A stretch of DNA of 64,000 bases from Symbiodinium natans (Eukaryota > Sar > Dinophyceae > Suessiales > Symbiodiniaceae). The translations under genes were made by a program, and so were the position numbers. The stretch is from assembly GCA_905221605.1 (NCBI GenBank), contig CAJNDS010002724.1, positions 62,001-126,000 on the forward strand. The letters are read 5' to 3'. Each line of letters opens with the position of its first letter. Positions within the stretch are counted from its first letter, which is position 1. The notes below the pieces were generated by a model. The model saw only the letters and a program-made list of their open reading frames with translations, searched no databases and was not told the DNA's origin. This document shows, piece after piece, positions 26,201 to 36,236 of the stretch.

Positions 26201-27320
26201 GAGGAGCTGATCACCGGAGCGTTTTTCTTTTTATTCTGCGTCTTCGACCTTGAAGGGCACGCGCTGGCTTGCAAAAGACGAACTCAAAGAGGCACAGCAA
26301 TCTTCAATTTTGCAGTTCCAACAAGCATTTGTGGAATTTGAACAGCGCACATCAGGCCATGAAGGGTACTGGAGACATGCCATTGTGGTCTCCATGGTTT
26401 GGACCTTTAGCTGGAGCATGAGGTGCACGGTGCAGGGCTTCAATGCAGCTGTGGCCGTACATGGACCGCACAATCTGCAGACCAAGGTTCAAAATCATTA
26501 CCGAGCGACTGTTGGATGCATGGTGGCAGGACATCGCCACCTTTCCAAACATAGTATGCAAATGGCATTTCTTGCGCACTCTCTCTCTCTCTCTCGCTTT
26601 CTCTCGCTCTCTCCTCCTGTTTCTCTGTCTTTGGCTTTCCGGCTACTAGTCGGTGTCTGTCTTGCTGGGTTGACAACTGTGCCTTATTCGTTTCGGTTCC
26701 AGTCCTCTGCAAAAGGACTTGGACAATGCGCTGTCCACGGATAAGCCGGGACTGCAGTGTTTTTTCAACAAGTTGCCTTGTTGAGCAAGCCACGTGATTT
26801 CATTTGTTGACGAGGGGCTCATAGTTGGAGTGCTTCCCACCTTGCCGTTGCTTCTCAGGTACGTCGATGTCTCCTCCATCCACCGCTTCGATACAGCGCC
26901 GGACACGCCCACCTAGCATTAGCAACCCTGTGCTGCTTGGGACACGGCGTGCGGTTGAACTGATTGACAGCTCAATATCCTGGTGTTTGCATGCAAAGCT
27001 CACAGCTTGGTGTCCCAAGAAGCTTGCCCAAAAGCTTCCAAGCACTTTTGAGCTGTTGAGGAGTTCCACGGTGGGCTTGGCAAGGCTGGTCCTTGGTTGG
27101 ACAAGGTGGCGGAGGCCGACCTGAACAGAGCTTCCCCCTGCTTTAGTCACAGTTTTCTGTCGGGTGCTCGTGCATCCTGCCAGGCCGAGGCAACGGCCAT
27201 GAGGGAAGGTGGTGAAGCTGCAGCCTCGAGAGCACAGGGCCCTTGTGCCAACTTGCACTTGGAGCAGGACTTGTTGTGAGCGGATGAAAGTTGTGGATTT
27301 GCTTGCAGCTGGATGGGCTC
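23284..27320. other. About 4 kb without a recognised gene
   Basis: Some stretches look protein-like but match nothing I know: about 24655-24800 on + (EWCFVKANAAQWTPRERWW and onward), 24801-24935 (LMMKDECILVNYMDEAR) and 23284-23943 on the minus strand (219 codons). They may be exons of unknown genes or remnants of one old element. A (CT)n run lies at about 26578-26625. Confidence 0.35.
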
Positions 27321-27324
27321 ATGA

Positions 27325-30078
27325 ATGGCCCAGAGTGCCTTAGAAGGCCCAGAGGGTAGAGCGCTACGAGTGGGAGGCAAAGTCTGGCAGCATGCGGCTG
27401 CAAAGGTCAGCGGGGCGGGGGCCGCCGGCAGGTTTTCCAGAGCTGAGCAAGCGGCCAAAGCGGCCAAAGCGGCCAGCACAGCCAACGCTTTGAGGCACTG
27501 GCGGGAGTGCCTGGAAGTGCTCCGAGTTGTCCGACTTGGTCAGACACAGACATATGCATCATTTGCGAGCCCGTTTGTGGACCCGTTTGTAATCTCGAGC
27601 GGAGTTGCCATCAGTGGGTGTGCCAGCTCCCAGCACTGGAGAATCAGCCTTTGCTTGGCCAAGGATTTGCAGCGGACTGGCTTGCAAACGAACACCGTAA
27701 TCTACAATGCATGCATCAGCGCAGGGGAGAAGGGCAGAGAGTGGCAGAAGAGTGTTCTGTTGCTTGAGGAGATCAAGCGAGCAACCCTGCTGGTAGATGT
27801 GATAAGTTGCAGTGCAGTTATAAGTGCTTGTGAAAAGAGTGGCCTGTGGCACGATGCCTTGCGGCTGCTCGGGACCGTGCGCTGGGGGGCCTTGCAGCCA
27901 AATGTGGTCACATTTAGTGCTGCGCTTAGTGCGTGTGCAAAGGCTGGACACTGGCAGCAGGCACTTGTGTCGGAGATGCGGCGACATCAGCTTCAGCCAA
28001 ACACCATCACTTACAACTCTCAAATCACTTCGTGCGAGTGGCAGCAATCGTTGCTGATATGGGCCGAACTCAGACAGAGGCAGTTGCATCAAACAGCAAT
28101 AACTTGCGGCGCAATGGGAACTGCAATGGCAAGCAGCTTGCAGTGGTGCCTGTCGTTGAGCCTTGTTTACGGGGACTTCACGGCAGATGGCTTGGTTTTG
28201 AACAACAGGGTTCTGCATACCTCCGCAATTAGTGCCTGTAGCAGCAGAAGCCAGTGGACACGGGCGTTCAACATGCTGTCTACGCTGCAGGAGAGCTGTG
28301 TGCAAATTGGGATGGAGACGTTCATTGCTCATACCGCGGCCTGTGGGAGACTTTCGTTATGGCAAAGGGCTTCGCTTGTCCTCTCAAGGCCGCAATGGGG
28401 GGTATTGTCGAGAGATCTTGTGTGCTGCAATGTGGTGCTGGACAACTTCGCAAAGATTGGGGAGTGGCGAAGGGCTCTTTGCACGTTTGGGGATTTGGTG
28501 CTGTCTGGGCTACTGCCGGATGTCATCACATGCACCTCCGGCATCAGTGCCTGCGGAAAGGCAAAGTCCTGGTTTCAGTCATTGCTGCTCCTGGAGCGGG
28601 CGCAGTTGAATGGCTTGAGGGGTAACATGATTTTGTACAACGCGCTCATGGCTGCCTGGGAGAGGGGCCGGCAGTGGGAGCTAGCTGTGGGAACCCTTGA
28701 TTTCATGCTGTACCGGAGGCTGGGACCGTCCCTGAATGCATTTGACTCGGCAATGCTTGTGTGCCTGGACAATGGACGCGCCGACCATGCTTGGCAACTT
28801 CTGCGTGACTCAAGCACCATGCGATCTCCGGTCTCCTTCCTGTGGTCCATGGCGACGCTGGCAGCTTCTGATCCGGCTGCAATTTATGCTGCCTGCAAAG
28901 AAGCCTCTGCATTCCAACAGGAGGACCTGCCCTACCTTGTCTGGTCATGTGCCATGCTTGGGGTGGAGCTTAGCCCACGACTGCGCCTCAGGGCAGAGAG
29001 GTCTCTTGCTCCGCAGTTCCTGGCCTCGCTGGATCTTCAGGCTTTGAGCATGGCCGTGTACGGTGCGGCATCTTGTGTGGATTCGGAGGTTCTGTGCGCC
29101 TTGCAGGAGATGCTTGGGGCTCGCTTGCGATCTGGCAAAGGAAGACTGAGCTCCTTAAGTTCCTTTGCCTTCCATGAATCGGAGGGCCAGGAGTTGCTGG
29201 GGATTTTGTTTTCTTGCAAGTTGGCCGGCGCCTTGCAAGCAGGATTCCGTGAGGCTGTGGCCTGCAAGCTGCAGGATGTGGGGGTGGCTTTTGACCGAAT
29301 GTATTCTACGAGGAAAAAGCAGGTGCCGTTGCGCTTCAGTCCCTCTCACTACAAGAATCCTGAAGTCATGGCCGACATGAGCGATCGATCTGTTCTGAAC
29401 AAGCCGGCTGGCTGGGAGGTGTACGGACAGCACGTAAAGCTGCAGTTGTCGGCGTTTGTTGTGGGTGTGTTCGGCCATCGACCTATATTGGAGGATCCGG
29501 ATCACAACTACGGATTTCTGCACCGTCTCGATGTGCCGAGCTCTGGCTTGATCCTTATCGCAAAGACCTACGAGGCCTTCTACGACCTGCAGGTCCAGCT
29601 GCATGCGGGCGAGGTCGGCCGGGACTACGCGGTTCTTTGCCACGGCTGGCTGCCAAGGTCTGTCACACGTATTAGTGCGAGCACAGTTTGCTTGACGGAT
29701 GCTCCAACCGTGGCTGGGGGCCGTGGGAGGTGGAGTGTGACGAAGCTGTTGTTCTCCCAGCACCGTTCGATGAATCAAAGTGCCCTCACCCATGCATTGC
29801 TAAGCATCGTCACAGGAAGAAAGCACCAGATCCGTTGTCACATGGCGCACGTGGGTCACCCCATCGTTCGAGACAAGATGTACGCAAGTCTTTACACCTT
29901 TCGGGAAGATGCTGCTCTGTGCATGCGCAACTGGCTGCATCGATTCCGACTTTCCTTCGTGGATGCCAGGGGGATGGCTTGCGAGGTTAAGGTGGAGTTG
30001 CCTCAGGATCTGAGGCGGTCGTTGATGACGGTCATGTCCTTGAACAAACTGCGAGCAATTGCTGGTGGACAGGAATGA
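27325..30078 (+). CDS. PPR-repeat protein fused to RluA-type pseudouridine synthase
   Basis: 917 codons in a single exon; the ATG follows directly after an in-frame TGA. Residues about 88-500 are pentatricopeptide repeats, sequence-specific RNA-binding helix pairs (for example TVIYNACISAGEKGREWQKS, DVISCSAVISACEKSGLW, NVVTFSAALSACAKAGHW), about nine units with some degenerate. Residues 690-917 form an RluA/RluD family domain: LNKPAG at 691-696, FLHRLDVPSSGLILIAK with catalytic Asp736, and TGRKHQIRCHMAHVGHP at 830-846. Expected reaction: uridine to pseudouridine in RNA, with the repeats choosing the site. An N-terminal Ala/Arg-rich stretch (about 1-60) could be an organelle targeting region. 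Lack of introns beside the heavily split neighbour suggests origin from a retroposed mRNA; no spliced-leader relic was found. Confidence 0.9.
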   Translation: MAQSALEGPEGRALRVGGKVWQHAAAKVSGAGAAGRFSRAEQAAKAAKAASTANALRHWRECLEVLRVVRLGQTQTYASFASPFVDPFVISSGVAISGCASSQHWRISLCLAKDLQRTGLQTNTVIYNACISAGEKGREWQKSVLLLEEIKRATLLVDVISCSAVISACEKSGLWHDALRLLGTVRWGALQPNVVTFSAALSACAKAGHWQQALVSEMRRHQLQPNTITYNSQITSCEWQQSLLIWAELRQRQLHQTAITCGAMGTAMASSLQWCLSLSLVYGDFTADGLVLNNRVLHTSAISACSSRSQWTRAFNMLSTLQESCVQIGMETFIAHTAACGRLSLWQRASLVLSRPQWGVLSRDLVCCNVVLDNFAKIGEWRRALCTFGDLVLSGLLPDVITCTSGISACGKAKSWFQSLLLLERAQLNGLRGNMILYNALMAAWERGRQWELAVGTLDFMLYRRLGPSLNAFDSAMLVCLDNGRADHAWQLLRDSSTMRSPVSFLWSMATLAASDPAAIYAACKEASAFQQEDLPYLVWSCAMLGVELSPRLRLRAERSLAPQFLASLDLQALSMAVYGAASCVDSEVLCALQEMLGARLRSGKGRLSSLSSFAFHESEGQELLGILFSCKLAGALQAGFREAVACKLQDVGVAFDRMYSTRKKQVPLRFSPSHYKNPEVMADMSDRSVLNKPAGWEVYGQHVKLQLSAFVVGVFGHRPILEDPDHNYGFLHRLDVPSSGLILIAKTYEAFYDLQVQLHAGEVGRDYAVLCHGWLPRSVTRISASTVCLTDAPTVAGGRGRWSVTKLLFSQHRSMNQSALTHALLSIVTGRKHQIRCHMAHVGHPIVRDKMYASLYTFREDAALCMRNWLHRFRLSFVDARGMACEVKVELPQDLRRSLMTVMSLNKLRAIAGGQE

Positions 30079-30900
30079 GCGCAGGGGTGATTGTTTCTTT
30101 GTGCAGCAGCCTGTTTGACCGGGGAGCCATCACTTGTACCCGAGGCACAGAGACGAAAGGCGATGCTAGAGGCCGAGCACGAAGACCGTTCATCTCTCAG
30201 AAGCTGACAGGGGATGTGATGCGCTCAAGAACCCCGAAAAGCAGAAAGCAGTATGTGGAGCACAGCCGAGGTGTTGTGGGCTTTGTTGGCAGAGGGCGGG
30301 CAGAAATTGGATCTTCCGCAGGTGAGCTGCTCGTAGACTCGTTGTAGACATGTTGCGTGAAGAGTTGGCGGCTTCCTTCGGGCTTCTGCTGACAAGGTGA
30401 TGTCAAGCAAGGGGGCTACGGCAAGGCTCCAGTGCTTCAGGGATGAAAGGCCTTTCCCAGATTTTGCCAAAACATCTTGGGAGGTGCCGACACACAAGAA
30501 CCCCAAGCTCGACCAGCTCATGAGGCCTTGAAGCGACGGAAGGTGTCTAGAAGAGTTCAGCAAAGCACAGCGACGCTTCTCCTTGGAGGCCCCTGGAGAT
30601 CGTATCTGCTTTACGCCTGAAGCTCTAAACTCAGCACAATAGCAAAGTGTTTCGGATTCTTCTGTCGAGCTTGGATGTACGGTAGAGGTAGTTGGGTAGG
30701 TGCACTGGATTGCTGGAGAACAACATCAAGGTGAGGGCTTTTGCTTGTGCCAGTCTGGCACATCCAGAAGAACTGCGCAGTGGCATGAAGCGGGATGCAG
30801 GAGCAGAAGGATCCAGATGTTGAATTCTGTGACGACATGCTCGGAAAGGCCATTCCCGCCATATTCCAGTTTCCTCAGCAGCCGCCACTTGCGAGTTCGA
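30079..30900. other. Gap between the PPR fusion and the first visible squalene synthase exon
   Basis: A 90-codon frame starting at 30075 overlaps the previous stop (ATGA) but has no recognisable domain. The 5' exon(s) of squalene synthase should lie here or just upstream of 30903 but could not be placed. Confidence 0.4.
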
Positions 30901-30902
30901 GA

Positions 30903-33900
30903 GGTTTCCAGATCGTTTGCTGCTGTGATCCGGCAACTGCCAACACAGTTGAGCGGCATTCCTGCATTGTTTGTAGCCCTCGTCTGCGTTGTTTGTAGCC
31001 TCGTCTGCCCGTGACAATCTCGGTTCATAGCAAAGGCATCGACATCTGTGTCTTCTACTTGGCAGCTTCCTCAACATCTTTCCTGCCAGTGGTGAGCAGC
31101 GAATTTGTTCCCAGTGCCTCTTCAGGCACTGCGTGCTCTAGACACGGTCGAAGATGACATGGAGGCTTACAAAGGCGCGTGGCCCGTGGTGGTCTTGATG
31201 CCTCTTGCAGACTCACTTGAATCATGGGCTGGAATTGAACTGTTGGAGACTTCCGGCCGTTGTCGGATGGTCCACCGCAGCGCAAGATCGGTAGTCATGT
31301 TGAAACATGTCGAAGCATGTCAAGGCTTCCTGCGTAGACAATACTTGGAGAGTTGTAGAGTCAGCTGTAGAGTCGTTCAGGCCGAGAATCCGAGAAGCAG
31401 GAGGAGTTGATCCACTTTGGTGAAAAAAGGCAATCGAGGGAGGTCGATCATATTGTTGGAGCCATCCTGCATCCGCTAGGCTCAGCGACGTCAATTGCAG
31501 CATCAAAGGCCAAAATGAGTGTCCAGCAGACCACCTTGGTATTCAGACTCTCGATGTGAGCGCGTCATGTCATATCACGGCCACAAAGCACTGCTGCACT
31601 GCTACTCACTTTGGAACTTCGTGTCTTGAGAGCTAGAGGGGAGGAAAAAACCCTTGTAGGTGTCGGGGCTGCAGACGAGCGGACGCTCATAGAAAACTTT
31701 GGACGCGTGGCCCGTGACTTAGTCGAAGCAAAACTTGAGAGCTCTACTTTGCGACCACTGATGGTCTGGCCATGTACTTTTTCTGCGAGCCTCTCAGCCT
31801 GACAAAAAAAATACAAGTGTGCACTGCGACATCGCATGGTCTTCATGCTTTGCAATGGCTTGTATGTGCCTAGTGCGAGGTCAGGGAACAATCTCTTGGC
31901 CGGTGGTATCTTGTAGTACTGATAAGAGCAGTTCACACTGGGCGTCATGAATGGCTGACAATGTACATGCGGTAGCTTGTATCCATTGTATCCATCAGTG
32001 TGCTGTTAGCATTGCCGTGTGTCGGGGGTCTTTCCTGGCATTTGTCTCTTCTTTCATTTGCCCCAAGGCGAAAGTTTTCCTGAAGCTTCCTGCAGGCCTG
32101 GGCTGCGCTGTAAGAGCATTGAGGGAGGAAATTTCAGTTCCAGTCACCAGGGTTTTAAGCAGTGGTGCGTTGTTTAGATGGTTAATTCTTCTACATCTTG
32201 CGTGAGTCCTGTCGAAGAAGGCAAATGTATGGGGCATATATCGTGAAAATGAACGCTTGTTGCTGATAAAGGTCGCTCACTGTCGCGTAAGAATCATCCT
32301 CCAGTAATAGCAGTTCTGCTAGGGCATCTGGATGCATCTGGTGTGGTCAGGCAGCAAAGACGTAATCAAAGACATCACTGACAAGATGGGTGCGGGCATG
32401 GCAGAGTACGTGTGGTCCTTGGCTGTTTGCATGGCACCTGCTAGCGATGGTCGCTCCAGCGTTTTCACCGAGGTGTCTGCAAATCTTGCACAGGGAACTG
32501 TGGACCAAGCGGCTTACGACCGTCATGCCGGCAATTTGTTGACTGCTTAAGAGGCAGGTGCTAACTTCAACATGCTACCTGTGAGTAAAAATCCAAGTGC
32601 CAAAGAAACCAATACAATTGAATGCTTTGTCTGCGCATCCTGCTGCTTCAGCCAACCTGAATGCACCTCATGAACCCTCTTGATCAGATTGGCAGGTTAC
32701 TGTCACATGGTTGCGGGCCTTGTTGGGGAGGGCTTGACGAGGATCTTTGTTGCCAGTGGACTTGACGCTTGGTGGCACCGAAGCACAGTAGCACGTGTGA
32801 CGATGGAAACAGACGTACATGAACTAAGACGAAGAGGATAGATGGCATGTTTTGACTTGCTAAGGAAGGGGCGGATCTTGCGGGCCAAGGCCCGAACCAG
32901 CACAGAAAATCGCACATCCGCGTCTGCTCCTTCTGCCAAGCTGGCAATCTTTTGTTGTGGTTCCGAGTCGTTCTGAGCCTCCGTGTGCAGCGAGAGGTGA
33001 GCGGAGCTGGCCCTTTTGTGCCCCTTGCTCAGCTCAGATTCGCTGGGTTTTGTTGTCCCCTCTTGGAAGCTTGGCCATCGAGGCCGATCCAAAAGAGGAG
33101 CCCTCGAACCTGGGTGCGCTTTCTCGGGGTGCCGAATTAGGAGCAGCAGCATGCAGAGGGCTTCTTTTGGGCTGCAGAGATAATCGCAGACAACGATCTC
33201 AGGTCTGGCCAATTCCATGGGCCTTTTCTTGCAGAAGACAAACATCATCCGTGACTACCTGGAAGATTATGTCCCGATCCCGGAAGAAGTTGCAGGTGCT
33301 CTTTGCTTTGATTGCCGACAAGACGAGGATGCTGCTGTCATGACTCACTCACCACCTGGCAAGTTTGCATGTCCGGGCAAGGTAGATGGACGTGCCTTTT
33401 GGCCTCAAACGGTCTCTGCCTCGGTTTGGGCATTATCCGGCCTCTGAAGGCAAAGCAAACACGGCTCCAGACGTGGCAAGGTCTGGAAGAGCTATGCTTG
33501 CTCCAATGACCTGGGCGAGTTTGCGCTGCCCACAGCCCATGCAGCAGGTGTGAGGGGGGGGAACGCTAAACCCTCAACCCTCAACCCTAAACCCTAAACC
33601 CTAAACCCTAAACCATAGACCCTAAACCCTAAACCCTAAACTTTGGCTACGGCTACTGGGCCTCGATTCGGTGCAGGAGCCCGCCTTGCAGTGAAAGCTG
33701 GTGGCGAGAATCTTGCCAAAGGTGTTGGTGACCAGGCTCGAGTGATGCCCCGCGCCTCACATCCTCTACAGTATGCATAGTATACATATATAGTACGCAT
33801 ATGTACGTATACCGTTTATTCTTCCTTCAAACGTAGGAGATTACCAACGGGTAAGCTTCTGGAATGACGGCGAAGCCTCGAGTACCAACACCAACAGAAC

Positions 33901-36236
33901 AAAGCTTATTCGCGCTGGCCAACATCTCACGTCGCGATCCAATTTTTCAACAACGATAGACCTTGCCTTTTGTGTGCCATGGATAGTTTTTGTCTGTTTG
34001 TGGCGTGCATTAATGCACAAGATTGTATCGAACCTTTGGTCCGTGAATCCTTACACCCTCTAGGCTGCTCCTCCATGAAACCAGCAGGTTAAATAGGGTA
34101 TGAAACCAAGCAGGTTAAATAGGGTATGCAAACATCAGGTCGTGGCTGGTATCTCCTGCTCTTATATTCTTGCAGGGTTTATAGCCATAGCGGAATGCCC
34201 TTATGCGGCCACAGGTCGTGGCTTGAATCTCCTGATCTTGTGTAGCATGTACCCCCCCCCCCCCAAAGCAAAAAGCAAATAGCCTACGGTTTGTAGCCGC
34301 TACAAGCAAATGGCTGGCGAAAAGCAAAAGAACTCAGAATCGCAGCAAATCTATGTTTTGTGAAGCTTTAATCTGTTCTACCACCAGATTTGCATGACGC
34401 CGTTCTGTAATGACGTTTTTCGTGTGCAGCCATCCCAACGAACCGCCATGCACAACTATAGGGTTTAAGAGAGAATGCCCCTACTGATAGTCCCACCAAA
34501 AACTTAGATGTGTGAGGTCATTTGGCAATGGTCATTTCTTTCACACAAGATGCTTCTACACGATATTTTGAATTTCAAAGTTGACATTGGAATACCCATG
34601 TACTGTCAATAGAGTCAGATGATGATCTCCCCAAAAGGTGTCTGAACAGATTATGTTTGTAGAGCCGACAGTATAACCTCCTCGACATCAGAAATATGTA
34701 TGAGGGTATTGCATTCGAAGCGACTGGCCGTTTGCACAAAAGCCTTTTTGTTGTGAATCATTTGGATTTGCAAAGTTGCCGCGGATTGGAAAATGGCTTA
34801 GAGAGTTATTGGGAGTTGTTACGGCGACCTGCTCTTAAAAACGATAGGCTTGTACTGACGAGTTGTCATGTGCATGGTAGGGCTTGTCAAGGGTCTTCAC
34901 ATGAAGTGAAACAAGTATACGCACGACGTGTGCACATGTAGTTATGGAAATATCAAGGTAACTTACACATGAAAAAACCACATAAATTATGCATATATTT
35001 GTTTATGTGCACCATACATATACGTGTATACCATATATCATATATACATATAGATACAAAGACAATATAAATGCAAATATACATACAACTACACGCATAC
35101 ATGAATATGAATATACATAAACTATGAATCTAAATGGTTGGATATATATATATATATCTATATACACACATATGTATATACATGATGTACGTTTTCGCAG
35201 CATATGTACACATGGAGCCCGTCTCAGAAGAACCATACAGCCATTGTGCAGAGAGCTGGCGAGTTTTTATCAGTCAGTCAGCGGAGACTGTTTGATTGAG
35301 GGCTGCTTTTCTCGTTTAGACATTTTGGGATGCTGTTTGTGCGCTTATGTCATGCTGGTAGTTGCTGTGTTTCTGTTAGATTCAGGGCATGCAGAGAATG
35401 GGGAGCAGTGCAGGGCGAGAAGGAAAGGGCAAGTGCACGCGAGCGGAGAAAATTCTTGTTTGTTGTTAGGACTTGGCGGTAGGGTTTAGCATCTAAGGGT
35501 TTCAGGGTTGAGGATTGAAGAAAGACTTCTTCACTTGCGCATACAAGTGCAACCTTCTAGCTGACTGGATGAGAGAAGAGGCCCTGCTGTGCCTGAACGA
35601 CTTGGTTGCAGATGCGCTGGAGCTAGTTCCAGACTCGCTGGAGTGCGCCACTTGCGAGAGCTCTGCAGTTTTATCTGCACCTGCTTGTCGCCCTTGCCAG
35701 TTTCGTGCCCGCAATTTGCGGTGCATGGCGGACAGGTACTTGGAGCGTGCTGCTCGAATGCAGAGAAGACAGCAGATGGCTCAAAGAGCTCATGACATCC
35801 AGAGAACGCAACATCCCGGAGGTGAAGACGCCATCCATCTACAGATTCTGCGCCATCCCTCAGGCATGGCTGGACCGCACCTTTTGAGTTGCGGCAAAAG
35901 CCTGGGCCAGTCATCCTGAGGTGATGGCCATCGCAACCTTAGCCGAGTGTTTTGACAACCCCCGGGTGTGTGCCGCCCAGTGGGTTCGCTGCTCCATGGT
36001 CTGATTTTATCGATGCTTTGGCACAGAGGTTCACTGGCGTTGTCAAGATTCGCAAAGGGCTGACTGCCCGTCTCATTGTTGCCTGTTGCGATGGTCCTGA
36101 TGCCGTGCAGACCCAAGAAGGGCAAAAGTAGCTTGTCAGCTAGTGTGATGCAGATGTAGGCAGCTTTTGGCAAGGTCCACTTTTGGTTCCGATCCTTTGC
36201 TGAAGACATTCTGTCATCAGTTTCGCCCGATGCCCG
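30903..36236 (+). CDS. FDFT1: Squalene synthase (farnesyl-diphosphate farnesyltransferase), multi-exon, ends not resolved
   Basis: Joins two farnesyl diphosphates to squalene at the start of sterol synthesis; family members are ER-anchored. Exons, from protein similarity plus splice phase: 30903-30955 ([11 protein letters not shown]), 31036-31061 (CVFYL), 31126-31174 ([10 protein letters not shown], first Asp-rich motif), 31660-31740, 32351-32409 ([13 protein letters not shown]), 32494-32521, 32696-32771 ([17 protein letters not shown]), 33203-33270 ([20 protein letters not shown], second Asp motif), 33382-33411 (VDGRAFWPQ), 33481-33547 ([14 protein letters not shown]), 35579-35644, 35769-35863 (FCAIPQ), 35921-35965 ([14 protein letters not shown]), 36027-36104 ([10 protein letters not shown]), 36175-36236. 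Two internal exons (31.2-31.6 and 32.8-33.2 kb) and both gene ends were not found. Introns starting at 30956, 31062, 31741, 35645 and 35864 begin with GC, the others with GT. The 33.5-35.6 kb intron contains telomere-type repeats. Confidence 0.88.
33564..33641. repeat. Interstitial telomere-type tract (CCCTAAA)n in a squalene synthase intron
   Basis: About eleven CCCTAAA-like units, some as CCCTCAA, starting 16 bases after the splice donor at 33548. TTTAGGG is the plant and dinoflagellate-type telomere unit. It lies inside a gene, so it is not a chromosome end. Confidence 0.9.
34077..34130 (+). repeat. Two tandem copies of a ~26-base unit
   Basis: ATGAAACCAGCAGGTTAAAT followed by AGGGT is repeated immediately with one inserted base. 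A 14-base C run lies nearby at about 34251-34264. All within the large squalene synthase intron. Confidence 0.8.
34970..35190. repeat. AT-rich (TATA/CATA)n microsatellite region
   Basis: Irregular ATATAC/TATATG reiteration, including GATATATATATATATATC, in the large squalene synthase intron. No gene. Confidence 0.85.

Noticed and set aside
30075-30347. 90-codon frame overlapping the stop of the PPR fusion (ATGA)
   Set aside because: Stop-start overlap suggests coupling in bacteria, but this is a eukaryotic context, and the product is basic, short and unrecognised.
33564-33641. Chromosome end at the telomere-type repeats
   Set aside because: Squalene synthase exons lie on both sides in correct order, so this is interstitial; the other tracts likewise have sequence on both sides.
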